The translations under genes were made by a program, and so were the position numbers. This document shows positions 16,860 to 28,715 of a stretch of DNA of 64,000 nt, piece by piece (the first letter of the stretch is position 1; every line of letters begins with the position of its first letter). The notes below the pieces were generated by a model, which worked only from the letters and a program-made list of their open reading frames with translations, had not been told where the DNA came from and searched no databases. The DNA lies in contig CM061106.1 in NCBI GenBank assembly GCA_030770545.1, forward strand, positions 15,831,001 through 15,895,000, given 5' to 3'. Source of the stretch: Macropodus opercularis (Eukaryota > Chordata > Actinopteri > Anabantiformes > Osphronemidae).

Positions 16860-19258
16860 TCAGCAACTACTGCTGACGTGCACTGATGCTACAGCTCTAC
16901 CTCTGCTCCTGGTCGCTCGGACGCTGATCTGCCCATAAGTGACGTCTCCCGTTCTCACCGCTGAGTAAAGAGCAGCCGGTTCCGACCCTGCAGAATAAAA
17001 CACACCTCACATTAAACACCAGGACGTCCACACGCAGCTGAAGGGTTTTAGCCCAAGCAGGACATTCAACGAGCTCAGAGCAGCTGAGAGACTGATCACA
17101 GCGTGAAAACAGTCCAACCCTGCACATCAGCCTCCACTGAGCACCGATGCTCTGAGCTACAGAGGATTCAGTTTGACAAGGACACATTAAAATCATTTAT
17201 CATCAACCCAGAAACGTAGAGAAATATGCCAACGTAGCAGCTGATGTCAATTAACAGGTCACGAGTCACAGCAGACGTTTTTCTGAGTCCTTCATGTTAA
17301 ATAAAATGCTTTTATTTTGGCAGTGATCTGTCGTTGCAGAGTCTCTGACTGTTGCTGTTCTGACCGTGACAGAGTGAAAATCGTTGCTCACACTGGTCTC
17401 TGGCATAAAACACAACCTTCCTTCCAGTCCTTCATTACCTTTGCTCCGATTGATTTGCTGCCTCTGTGTAGATGATATGCGGACATCACTGTATGTGACA
17501 TCATCTACTGGATCAGCTGCAATAATAGAAAATAATTTTATGTTAATTCATATAAGTCTCTATGTTTAATTTGATAAAGGTCTGGGGAATAATAATAGAA
17601 TTAAATGTAAAACAAACTAAACTTTATCTGAAATGAAAACATCTAAGAGAAAGTATTAACAATGATAAACACAATTTCCATCAACCATGAAAGTTAAGTG
17701 TTAAGACAGCAATAAGACATAAGAGTTTTTCTCACGTTTAGATTTTCCTTGATGTCGTCTCAGCAGAAAAATCAGTAACATCAGAATCAAAACCATGACA
17801 AGAAATGAAATGAGCAACACCACAGAAACCCAAATATAGGTGGAAAGACAAGGAGGAGCAGGAGCAGAAGGTTCATCTAAAGGGAAATCACAAGAAATGT
17901 CAAATCAAAAATAAATGATTCTCCCCCTTCAATTTGAACCTGAATTTATGGCTGTTTTGTTTCTTTGTTACTGTGTCTTTACTAATTAATCACTGCTGCT
18001 TCTTTAAATGGAGAAACCTGATGAAGACGTGTCCTCACCTTCCTGACATGAGACACCGACGCAGCTGGGAGAAGATGTGGTTGAATCCGTGTTGGACTGA
18101 GAGTGAAGCTGCTGACCTGAGACAGAGATCCAGCTGGAAGGAGACTCTCCATTTGCGCTGATGCTGCATTTATAGGCTCCTTCATCAGACTTGGTGACAT
18201 GGTGTATGGTCATGTGACCTGTAGGCTCAGTCCTGATGAGGGAGCCATCTTTATAGAAAGCAGCTGGGAGCTTGGAGGGAGGGATCTTTGTTTGACAGTG
18301 CAGAGTGACATCATGTCCCTCCATCACAGGGAGGACAGGACTCTGCAGGATCACTGATCCACCTCAACACAGAGACAAACCACAGCATTTCATCCATGTC
18401 CACACAGACTCATCAACACTAACTCCACAGTCTGATCTCACCAGAGACAGTGATGCTGATGCTGCTGCTGCTGGACCCAGAGCTGGACTCACACCAGTAG
18501 ACTCCACTGTCTTTCTGGTAGATGTAGTTGATGACACAGAACGAGTTCTCTGCTCTTCCCCACTCGTCTCCACACTGACTCCTGTGTTCACGGCTCGTGT
18601 TCCTCTTCACCGTCCATCCAGCAGAGTTGTCGTCCTCACACTTCATGAAGAGAGACTCTCGTTCAAACAGCTGAGAACGTGTAGAGCTCACAGCCAGACG
18701 AGCTGCGGAGGTTAAAGCCAAACATCCTGATGCTTTCATCTGAACAGATCAGTGTTTTGGTCTGACTCCAACTACAATGTTTCTACATGTGATGTTTCTC
18801 ACTGACCTTGGTTGGTTGTGCAGAAAAACAGTGAGATCACAACTGAAGAGAAAAGAAGAAAAGACAACGACACCAGAATCTGTCACACGACAAAAGTTTC
18901 AGTTGAGACGTTTGAGTACGTTCACACAAAAACACCAACGCGACCGTTAATGAAAACCGTCGTCAGAGAGAAGCTACAAGCGTCTGAACCAAAGGCCTGA
19001 AAACTGGATTCACAGCTTAGTGAGCACGTTGAACCGTCTGGTACCTGAGTCCAACACGTCACAGAGTCATTGCTGACGTCTCAGACTCCAGCACCTGCAG
19101 CAGAGCCGTCACTACGTCACCACGAACCACAACGAGCAGCCGGAGCAACAAGCCTGAGTCTGTTCAACCAGAAGAGATGAAGCAGCGACAGCAGGAGAAA
19201 CAGGGAGAATTCAGAGCCTCTACTTACAGGACAGAGTCTGCAGAGACGTTCCCTCCAT
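16860..19258 (-). CDS. Fc-receptor-like (FCRL) membrane protein, two Ig domains, ITIM-type tail, complete
   Basis: Seven exons, all joined in phase 1: 19258-19228 and 18842-18807 (split leader, MEGTSLQTLSFVVISLFF), 18702-18442 (Ig D1), 18362-18117 (Ig D2), 17876-17736 (stalk and membrane segment), 17516-17439 and 16987-16860 (tail, TGA). The CDS is 307 codons including stop. D1 has FMKCEDD and DSGVYWCES cysteines; D2 has VTLHCQT and DEGAYKCSI. The membrane helix is WVSVVLLISFLVMVLIL, with basic RRHQGKSK after it. The tail has VTYSDV and VTYGQI, which fit the inhibitory motif (I/V/L/S-x-Y-x-x-I/V/L), and ALYSAV, which nearly fits. By family knowledge such receptors recruit SH2 phosphatases and damp leukocyte activation. 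The 36-base second leader exon parallels the tiny S2 exon of Fc receptors. The ligand is unknown. Confidence 0.88.
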
Positions 19259-20249
19259 GGTTGTTCCGTGAAGCCTCCTCTGTCTGTCAGGGTGGGAGGG
19301 TTAAAAGCACCAGTCAGTGGGTGGACAGCACAAAACCTAAGCGAACCAATGGCTGCAGCCATAAACCAGCATGTGAGAGAGTCTGCGAACCCTGTAATGA
19401 AAGTAATAAACATAAACTGAACCTGACTCTACAACCAATAAACATGACAGCAGCAGTTTCACCAGCCCAGTTGTCCCATGACTGTACCAAACAGCAGGCC
19501 AGCAGTCTATGAGCTCCATAGTGTTTCTGGTTCATCTCCTCTCCACCTATTCACACAACAAAATATGAAACACCAACCTAAAATTCAACTTCAACCATTT
19601 ACAGCCCAAATTCTGGAAAAAGTTGGGATGTTTGTAAAATTTAAATCAAATGAAAACTAAAAAACGTTTAAATCACACGAGCCAATATTTTATTTCCAAT
19701 AGAACATAGATAAAATAACAAATGTTTAAATTGAGACATTGGACTTTTTTTGACCACAGGTCTCTGAATAGTTGTAGCATCATCCAGCTGAGCGTCACGT
19801 CCTGACGTTCCTTTGCTGGTTGGTTTGGTCAGATCCATGTGAAATGTGAATCCGTCCTTAATGTTGATTCCTTTGCTGCTGTTCTGTCCAGCTGCACAGC
19901 AACAACAGGACTGTTTGCTTCCCACCTCAGTAACAACACAAGGAGGTTGGAAACTCAGGCTGCCAGGAATCCAACACTGACCATTGTCCCCACTAATGAT
20001 GGTGAAGTCATTACTGAAGGAACTATTAATATTTGAGACGTGAGGGAAATGAACAACTGATGGAAAATCGGACCGACTTGGTCCAGAGCAGGTCAGCGTG
20101 TTCGTCTGCAGCTTGAATCCACATCATCTGTCTCTATGTCAGACACAGTTTGGTGCTGAAACATCTGCTTCTGCATCTGCTGCGTCTCCAGCTGTTTCAC
20201 CTCCTCAGCATCAACGACTGATCACACGCAGACGTCAGGGTCACGTGTA
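19259..20249. other. 5' flank of the Fc-receptor-like gene and old repeat
   Basis: 19259-19500 is the presumed promoter and 5' UTR side of the FCRL gene; no clear TATA box is seen. About 19560-20040 looks like an old repeat ('cagcccaaattctggaaaaa' followed by 'gttgggatgtttg'), possibly a DNA transposon end. Frames here are short and lack family features. Confidence 0.35.
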
Positions 20250-21075
20250 ACCAGGTCTGAGAACAACTGAGGCCGTTCTGGGACTTTCAGTAGCACATGT
20301 TCACTGTGGCAGCATTTAGTTTTATAGGTTTTTGTCTAATGTTTTCGTTGGTTTGAAGATATTTTTTATTTTTACCAGCTGTAAATTCTGTCGAGTGCCT
20401 CAATAATTAGCTGTTAACTGAAGTTAAATAAAGGTTTTTCTACAGTTTGTGTTGGTCATTGTTTCTCCTTCCTGTAAATTAAAGGCAGACACGTGAACAT
20501 GTTCAGTTCTGGTTGGTTTGACGTCTACAGGCTACTGTTGATCTAACACGTTACTGGATGAACACGTCTGTTCCTTCAGTAGTTTAGCAGGCGTCCACAG
20601 TAACACAGTCTCCAACAATCACTGTCATTTAACTCTTTTGACTGTAAATGGGAGCGAGGGGCTGGTCTCCCTCTGCCTTGGCTGGGGCTCCGTTGTCAGT
20701 CTGGGCTCTTTGCTGAGTCTGTTCCCCCCTCGACCCGGATGGACGTTAACCCTGAATGTGGCCTTTGGTGGCAACGCTGAGTCAAACGGCTTCTTGTGAA
20801 TCTGTTGTTCAGCAGTTTTCTCAGAACTGTGTCTGTTTTAGCAGATGAAGCTGTGAACACAGAGTCTGGTTTGTTCTGCATCTTCAGCTCAAATGTGTGA
20901 AGAACATTTTATAAATAGACACAGATCTGTTTCACTTCTCCTTTTCTAATGCGTGGCTCATCAGACGTGTCTGAAGTTCTTCCACTGCAGAAGGTTTGAC
21001 AGGTTCAGTTTGAGGCGCTGAACCTGACACATGTCTTTCACTAATTACCTGTAAAGGTTTAAAGGCAACGCTCAC
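20250..21075. repeat. Right arm of the large inverted repeat
   Basis: Reverse complement of the left arm in two blocks: 20250-20470 matches 15956-16165 and 20810-21075 matches 14958-15267. The centre (20471-20809) is absent from the left arm. The arm ends exactly where the tail of the L2-type LINE begins (21076). The arms are about 4.1 kb apart and enclose the FCRL gene. Confidence 0.75.
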
Positions 21076-23810
21076 AATTCAATTCAATTCAATTCAATTC
21101 AACTTTATTTATATAGCACCATTCACAACATCACTTATCTCAAGGTACTTTACAAGTAAAGTTTAAGACCTTACACAACTAACCCACCTAACCTAAGAAA
21201 TCCCACATAGAGCAGCTTTTAATTGTAGCCAATCAATAAATTGTACATTTTAATAACAACAGTGGAGGAAAAACTCCCTCTATAGAGGAAGAAACCTCCA
21301 GCAGACCCAGGCTCAGTGTGGGCGGCCATCTGCCTTGACCGGTTGGGGTGAGGGGATAGAGAAGAGAGAAAAGAACACAACCACAACAACAAAACAAGCA
21401 GCAACAGAACACAGGCGGGATGGTTGGACCAGCAACTGAACACTGGAGACACACGGCTCTGAGTCTGATGATACCTGTAGATGAGAATAGAGAGAAACAG
21501 AAAGAGAGAAACACAACTAGGAGAGAAAAGGGACAAAGTTAGTCACATGTGGACATGGAGGCATGTTAGTGGATAGAAGAAAGTGAAAAGTAGAGGAGCT
21601 CAGTGAATGAAGGACGTCCCCCAGCATCTAAGTCTATAGCAGCTTAACTAAGAGATGGTTCATAGGGACCAGAACCATCTCTAACTATACGCTTTGTCAG
21701 ACAGGAAGGTTTTAAGCCTAGTTTTAAAACTAGAGAGGGTGTCTGCTTCTCGAACCTGGACTGGAAGCTGGTTCCATAGGAGAGGAGCTTGGTAGCTAAA
21801 GGCTCTGCCTCCCGTTCTACATTTAGAAACTCTAGGAACCACAAGCAGACCAGCGCTCTGAGAACGAAGCGTTCTGTTGGGAGCATAAGGAGCGATGAGG
21901 TCTTTAAGATAAGATGGAGCTTTATTATGAAGAGCTTTGTAGGTGAGGAGAAGAATTTTGAATTCTATCCTAGATTTGACAGGACAGAGAAGCTAATGTA
22001 GGAGAAATGTGATCTCTCTTCCTAAGTCCAGTCAGACTCTGGCTGCAGCATTTTGAATTAACTGGAGGATTTTCAAAGAGTTATTGGGACAACCTATGAG
22101 TAGCGAGTTACAGTCGTCCAGCCTAGAGGTAACAAATGCATAGATTAAGTTTTCAACATCACTTTGTGAGAGGATGCTCCTAATTTTAGCAATATTCCTC
22201 AGGTGGAAGTAGGCAGTTCTAGAGATTTCTTTAATATATGGTGTAAAGGACAGATCTTGGTCCAAATGACACCAAGGTTCCTACAGTAGAACCTGAAGCT
22301 AACGTTATGTCATCCAGAGTAACCATCTGATTCAATAATGAGTGTCTGTGGTTTTTAGCACCAATTATAATAACCTCAGTTTTATCTGAATTCAGTTGTA
22401 GGAAGTTATGGGACATCCAGGATTTGATATCATTTAAACAAGTTTGAAGTTTGACTAATTGGTTTGTTTCATCTGGTTTCATAGACAAATATAACTGATT
22501 ATCATCTGCATAGCAGTGAACATTTATAGAATGTTTTCTAATAGAGACTGAAAAGTATTGGACCAAGCACAGAACCCTGTGGAACAACGAAGCTAATTTT
22601 TGTGCGGATGGAAGATTGATCATGAACAAATAAGACTTAAACCATCCCAGTGCTTTGCCTTTAATCCAACGCTATGTTCCAGTCTCTGCAATAGAATCTT
22701 GTGATCTATCGTATCAAATGCTGCACTAAGATCTAACAGGACAAGTACAGAAACTAGACCATTGTCTGAAGCTGTGAGAAGATCATTAGTGACTCTAATC
22801 AGAGCTGGTTCTGTCTATGATGTATCTGAATCCTGGCTGGAAATATTCATACAGGTTATTTCTACGCAGGTGGTCACATAGTTGTTTAGCTACGGTTTTT
22901 TCAAGAACTTTAGAAATAAAGGGCAGATTAGATGTTGGCCTATAGTTTCTAGTTCTCTAGGGCTCTCAGAGTAGGTTTATTCAATAAAGGTTTGACCACA
23001 GCAACCTTAAAGCCTGTGGTACGTAGCCTGTAAACAGAGATTGGTTGATTTGATTTAATATGGACGTGCTGATTAATGGAAGAATTTCTTTGAGTGATCT
23101 AGTTGGGATTGGGTCTAAGAGACAAGTAGCTGATTTACCAGAGTTAATTATTGAAGTTAACTCAGTGTGATCTATGGGGGAAAAACAGTTTAAGTAAGAC
23201 ATAGGTCTAACCAGCAGATCTAAGGCTGTTGGATCTGCAGATCCGTTTATGACTTTTGTTGACAGATTCTGATAAATCTTTTCTCTAATGGTTCTGATTT
23301 TATTGGTAAAGAAATTCATAAAGTCGTTGCTGCTGAGATTTAAAGGGACACTAGGCTCAACACAACTATGACTCTTAGTCAGCCTGGCTACAGTGCTGAA
23401 CAGAAACCTGGGGTTGTTTTTATTTTCCTCAATTAATGATGAATAGTATGAGGTTCTAGCAGCACAAAGTGCTTTTTTATATAGTATTAAACTGTCTTTC
23501 CATGGTAGACAGGATTCACCTAATTTGTTGGCCAGTGTCTTTCTAGTTTTCGAGTCCTCTGCTTAAGGCTGCGGATCTGAGTTATACCATGGAGCCAACC
23601 TCCTCTGATTCACTGGCTTCTTCTTCAGAGGAGCAACAGTGTCTAAAATTGTAGCATCATCAACAAGACAATCTACCTGTTCATCATTCAGATGACTGCT
23701 CTCCTCTGTGTAGCTACAAGGGAATGAGACAAAAGATGATGGAATCATCTCCTTAAATCTAACAACAGCATCATCAGATAGCACTGAGCCTTTCTCAAAC
23801 TGTAAAACTC
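21076..23810 (-). mobile_element. L2/CR1-group LINE, 5'-truncated and degenerate
   Basis: Minus strand. The 3' end is marked by a short tandem tail (AATTC repeats on the plus strand, 21076-21101) and 'aactttatttatatagcacc'. A 3' region of about 0.9 kb is followed by RT pieces: 22031-22265 (FTPYIKEISRTAYFHLRNIA, SRLDDCNSLL), 22231-22629 (NVHCYADDNQLYLSMKP), 22981-23319 (CLLDPIPTRSLKEILPL) and 23563-23784 (VAPLKKKPVNQRRLAPWYN). Frames are broken between these, and the endonuclease is missing. It is the same family as 15268-15955 and 44640-45010. Confidence 0.82.
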
Positions 23811-23814
23811 AAAA

Positions 23815-24135
23815 ACCTGCTAGAACCACATATTATTCATCATTAATTGAGGGGAAAAAACAACTTCAGGTTTCTTTTCAGCTCTCAACATATGCCATAA
23901 ATCAATCTACAGATCCAACTGTTTAGCTTTGATGGTTAGATCTATGTCTTACTTATACGCTTTACCCCCATATATTTAACTTCAATTATTAACTCTTATC
24001 CCAACTAGATCACTAAAAGAAATTCTTCCATTACTCTGCACGTCCATATTAAATCAAATCAACCAGTCTCTGCTAACAGGCTACGTACCAAAGGCTTTAA
24101 AGTTGCTGTGGTCAAACCTCCTCTTTACCCTAGAG
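23815..24135 (+). mobile_element. Inverted partial copy of the same L2-type LINE
   Basis: The plus strand resembles the pre-RT region that the neighbouring LINE carries on the minus strand at about 23000-23470: SLKEILPLLC, NQINQSLLTGYVPKAL and the 'gtcaaacctcctctttaccc' end. It lies head to head with the main copy. Both cover the same part of the element, so it is a separate insertion or a local inverted duplication rather than a simple 5' inversion. Confidence 0.65.
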
Positions 24136-24673
24136 AAAAGGTCCCAAGTCATTTGGTACCAGGTCATCAGAAGGGCTGAATAGAAAAATAGATTTTCAGA
24201 GTCCGAAACATGTTTTATTTTGAAAAACCGCTAGCTCATGAAAAAAGGGGTATTTGACATGTTTCCAACATTAACAGGGTTTTGGAAGAGACTGAGCCTC
24301 TGAGTCAAAATGCTCTTGTTCTCGACAAACTGCAGATTCATGCAGTAATTTACTGTGATAATTGTTTTTTGGGATGTTTACCACAGGACTATACTGTGGG
24401 TCATGTGGTACAATTAATATACTGTACATAGAATTACAGCAAAGACACAATTTCTACACAATGTTGAAACATAACATTTAAACATGTTTAATCAACCACA
24501 GAACAAACGTAATTAATCGAACATGTGTAACATAGTTAACATGGCTCCAGTAGGTTTCAGTTACAAGTAGAATGTGAACTAAGACCAACTATTGTCAAAA
24601 AAACAAAGTTAAGTAGTGGACAGATGGATTCAAATTTTAGTTTACACTACACACTTACTACTACACGTATACA

Positions 24674-24922
24674 TCACTCAGTGTTGTGTTGTGGGAGGAA
24701 TGGACGACGGTAGCTCTCTGTCCTACACCGGGGGGGTAACAGTCTGCTGAAGGTGCTGCTCAGAGCCTCTACAGCCTGGTGCAGGGGGGGAGGGATCATC
24801 CATGATGGAGGACAGTTACCAGCTTCCTTCTGTCTGCTGCCTCCTCCATAGTGTCCGTGTGCAGCCCAGGACAGAACCAGCTCCTTAACCAGCTTGTTAA
24901 GTCTCTCCCTGTCTCTGTCCAA
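24674..24922 (-). mobile_element. LINE C-terminal fragment (non-L2 family)
   Basis: An 82-codon minus-strand frame with ERLNKLVKELVLSW, HQAVEALSSTFSRLLPPR and CRTESYRRPFLPQ resembles the C-terminus after the RT in fish non-LTR elements (Rex1-like families). Only this end piece is present. Surrounding sequence (24136-24673) has no gene. Confidence 0.55.
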
Positions 24923-27540
24923 TCTACTTTTTTCCCCTCCTGTTAGGTTCTCATATCTCTGCTATATCTCAGCTCTATTAGGAGCAGATGTTGACTTCGG
25001 AAAAAATGTAACTGACCCAACCAGAACATCATAATTTAAAGCTTTAGTATTTGGCAATTTTTATCTTCTTTAAGTCTTAAATCTTTAGGTTTTAAAGTGA
25101 AATGTGAGGCAGATGTTTTTATTCACATATTCCTTAGCTGTGAATGAATTTATATGAAAACATGAGCTCAACAAATTGAAGTGAATGTCACATTTCACCT
25201 TATTTTTCTTTAAATGTATGATACAGTTCAAGTCCAACAGGTACAATTATGTCTGTAGCTCTCTAGATATGTGAGTGATGTACTATAAGGCCTGTGGTAC
25301 AACACATAGGAAATAAGGCCTGTGGTACAACACATAGAAAATATGGCCTGTGGTGATCTCTGATAGTCACAGAGGCAGGTTGATACTTCAGCATAGGCCA
25401 CGCAGACAGTGGCGTCTCTGAGCAGATCCCCCTGGGACAGACTGCATCAGGCTACATCCCAAGTGTCTGACGGAGCCACATCAAGGTCTTTTCCTCCTGC
25501 TGCTGCCAGACTTTATGAGAGGTTGTACTGAACAAATAGCTTAAAAATAACAAATAGCAAGGTTCACACCCACGTGTCACGTTGATGCCTGAGACTATTT
25601 CAGTCACTGGGTGAGAAGCAGGTGACGACCTATGACCAGCCTCACCCTGCAACACATGCACAGAGATTAAAGAACAGAAGAAACTGACGACGTGCAGTCG
25701 ATGTAATGCTGTGAAACAGGTTTTAGTCTGTGGTGCAGCCTGCAGCTACAAACAAAGAGAAGCCAACCATGACTTCTTCACTTCTTTCACTTTCCTCTGC
25801 TCATGGAACCATCGCTCACAGTGTCACATTGTTTCTGTGTCAACTCACACAGTTGATTATCAGAAGGTTCATATGAAGAGAAATAACAACGTGTGTAAAA
25901 CCAACAGACCAATAAGTTTACAGTCGGTCAGTGTTACTGTTTTCATGTAATTTCTGTCCCGTGTTTCTGTTTAGTCTTTGTTAACAGTAACATCCCGCAG
26001 TTTTTAGTGATATTTAAATTTTGTTGACATTAGTTTGTACTAATAGGAATAATGAGGCCAAACCTCCACCTGGAATAATTTAATTTATTGTTGGACCTAA
26101 AATGTTTCTCACTACTTCATTAACTAAAGTTCACATGTTTGCTTCCTGTTTTCAAATGTTGCTTTCCTGCTGATGGTGGTTGAAAGGAGCGTCTGGACTC
26201 ATTACTGCCACCACGTGGAATGTCATTAATAACACAACCTTCAAACAGACGTCGCCCAGTTGAAATATTTATGCTCTAGAAACGTCAACGTCCACTATTA
26301 CTGTGTAAACACTGACCTGATGTCATCCACCTATAAAATTCACTGACAAGTACTGGATGTGAATCTATCAACAGCAGGATTAAATTCACTAACATGTGAA
26401 GAGGAAGGAAGCGTCTCACTCCTGGCTCCTGGTCCTAAACTCCAGCTGACTCGGCTTTTGAAGCCCAGGGTTGGAAGCTGTCAGCACCAGGAACAGAAAT
26501 GAAGAGTTCTTCAAAGGAGACGTCCGTTCCAGCCTCTGGTCACATGTTTAGGAACAAAGATCAGAATCACTGCTACAGCACTTAATGACTTCATGAAGTA
26601 TTTAAACAATGTGCTGTGACTCCAGACTTTTATTTCATTTCAGCTCTGAACCATTGAAGGTAGAATATTTCAAACTGACCCTGCAGCTTATATCTAATAT
26701 TGTCTGAACCGACTTCTCCAACTGCAACAACCAATTCTGTTGAACATATATGTTCAGAAGGTGATGGTTCAGTAGCTGAACTCTGACTTTCAGCATCATC
26801 ATTTTCTATAGAACAGGTCACGTCATGGTTTCATTCTCAAATTGTTGTGTTTCTATTGTGGGGAAAGCAAATGAAAACCTAGGTTGAATCACCTTGAGCC
26901 TCCACTGCCAGTGAAAACTTGTGGACTCTTCGTCCTCCCTCTTGTTGCTGCCTGATGGACTCAGTCTATTTCAGCCTTGGTTCTATGTGGAGGTTTGTGG
27001 ACACGTCTTCATTGAGGAACACGTCCAGTTGAAGCTGCTCAGGGAGGGTTTGACCACATCCTTCATTTAATATGTAAACAGGTATAAAATAGAACAAACT
27101 ACTGAGCTAATGAAAACAAAAACTTAATGTCCAGATGTAACAACAACCCGTCAGTCAAACTTGAAATGCTTTTAAATGAGGTGGAGAAAACAATACGGAC
27201 AACAATCAACGCAACACAAAGCATTTAAAGAGCAGCAAAGTCCAACCTCCATGATGTCACAGCAGGACGGTTGTAGAGACGGACACAGTTTAGCTACAGC
27301 TCAGAACTGGCAGCAGACATGTAACAGTACAAACATGGAGTCAAGTGCTTTTACATGAACTACACTAAAAGCTGAGAACAAGCGTCACACGATCAGAAAA
27401 GCAAAAAAGAAAAAGTACAAATACGACACTAAATAATGGAGGCTGTCAAAGTGCAGACAGCAGCGAGTTAGAAACATTTTATTAGGTAAAGCTGTAGATT
27501 CTAATTATCATGATTTAGTTTTCATTCTTAATTCTTGTCA
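24923..27540. other. Long stretch without a supported gene
   Basis: AT-rich sequence. A 28-base unit is repeated nearly three times at 25287-25360 ('aaggcctgtggtacaacaca'). A minus-strand frame at 26630-26821 (63 codons, ending next to an AATAAA) might be a last exon of something, but no domain or partner exon is seen. Other frames are short. Confidence 0.35.
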
Positions 27541-27549
27541 CAGGGAGAA

Positions 27550-27850
27550 GATGATCTTCAGGATCCTGCTGCTCATCAGCTTCATCTCATGCGTCTCTGG
27601 CTCGTTTTATATTTTAGTGATTTTCAGCTGTTGCTGATGATTGTGTCAGGCAGAGCAGAACCACAACATCACACTGGAGCAGACCTTCACAACCAAACCT
27701 GACACGTCCAGTCTCCATCTACCGTCACACTGAGACTTCAATGGCTGCTTAAACACCATCAGACTGATGATGGAGCTGAACAGGTTCATCACCAATAGTC
27801 CAGTTTACACTATGGACAGAGTTACTCAGGTTCACAACATGAGGAAACTA
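27550..27850 (+). pseudogene. V-set immunoglobulin gene relic (leader and part of V domain)
   Basis: A leader-like peptide (MIFRILLLISFISCVSG, ATG at 27550) is followed within 100 bases by QAEQNHNITLEQTFTTKPDT, the start of a V-set domain. Stops and frameshifts follow at once. The same V-set wording recurs at 35725-36000 beyond the gypsy element. This is a decayed member of a fish V-set receptor family. Confidence 0.6.
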
Positions 27851-28128
27851 AACCACTGTTTACTGTTGACACTATTCACATTCAGTGTTGATCAGAATCA
27901 ACTCTGAGGGAATCTGTTCTAAATTATTCACACTTTCTCCCAGTACTTGGTTCCTTTAAAGAACAGTTTAGAATGTTCTACTTTACAGCTAAAACCAAAC
28001 CAGACCTGTTAAATGACAGGTCAACAGCCTCAATGAGTTTCAGACTTTCAACAACTGAACATCTGCTGTTGCTGAATCTTTACATGTTGCCTAAACCAGA
28101 CGTGATATTTGATGATAATTATAATAAG

Positions 28129-28662
28129 TGTAACCAACGCCTTAACACACAGCGGCTGACTAGTTACTTTCTGGGCTCTTTTCCCAAGGAGGAGAGGAGG
28201 AAAAAAAACAACACACTCATATGTTTAACTTAACTTATTTAATTATACAGATTCAACATATTTATAACATTTAGAAACATTCAGAGCTCTGATAACCAAA
28301 ATGAAAATAAAACAAGGTCCATCTACCCGGGTAGTAAACTTGTCCTATGGTTTTGCGAACACAGGCTTATCTGCTCCGGCGCCGTTCACGCGTCGCTCCG
28401 CTGTCCGTGCGTCACTCCACCGTCCGTCCGCTGCAGTTCCCTCGATCCGCCCGACGAACCCCTAATCTGGCCTTCAACCATGCAGTCGCCTTCTCGTCCC
28501 CTGGAATCTTGACCAGGAAACCCTATAGACTATTTTTTGTATTAGCTTTATTTATTGAGCTAATCCTCAACAGTGCCAATTCTGCCACCTACTGGTGTAA
28601 TAAAATGATAATTACACACAAAAACTAAACCAATATTCTAACTCATTCTAATGTGGGTTACA
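28129..28662 (-). repeat. 3' LTR of the gypsy element
   Basis: 534 bases, ends TGTAACC/GGTTACA. It differs from the 5' LTR by an extra 19-base segment (gcgtcactccaccgtccgt) near 28409-28427 within a GC-rich, repeat-like part; 'gtccgt' recurs at both edges, which points to slippage. Confidence 0.93.
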
Positions 28663-28675
28663 TCCTCCCCCCCTT
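28663..28675 (-). other. Polypurine tract of the gypsy element
   Basis: The minus strand reads AAGGGGGGGAGGA directly before the 3' LTR, the usual place for plus-strand DNA priming in LTR elements. Confidence 0.85.
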
Positions 28676-28715
28676 AACCTGCATGCATCCTTGCATGTAG
28701 CCCCTTCGCAACACT

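Noticed and set aside
16897..17196. 99-codon minus-strand frame over the last FCRL exon
   Set aside because: It reads the exon in a shifted frame; the phase-1 chain gives the ITIM-containing frame instead.
21076..21101. AATTC repeats as an independent microsatellite
   Set aside because: They sit exactly at the 3' end of the L2-type LINE and are its tail repeats.
26630..26821. 63-codon minus-strand frame next to an AATAAA as a last exon
   Set aside because: No domain is recognised and no upstream exon with compatible splice site could be found.
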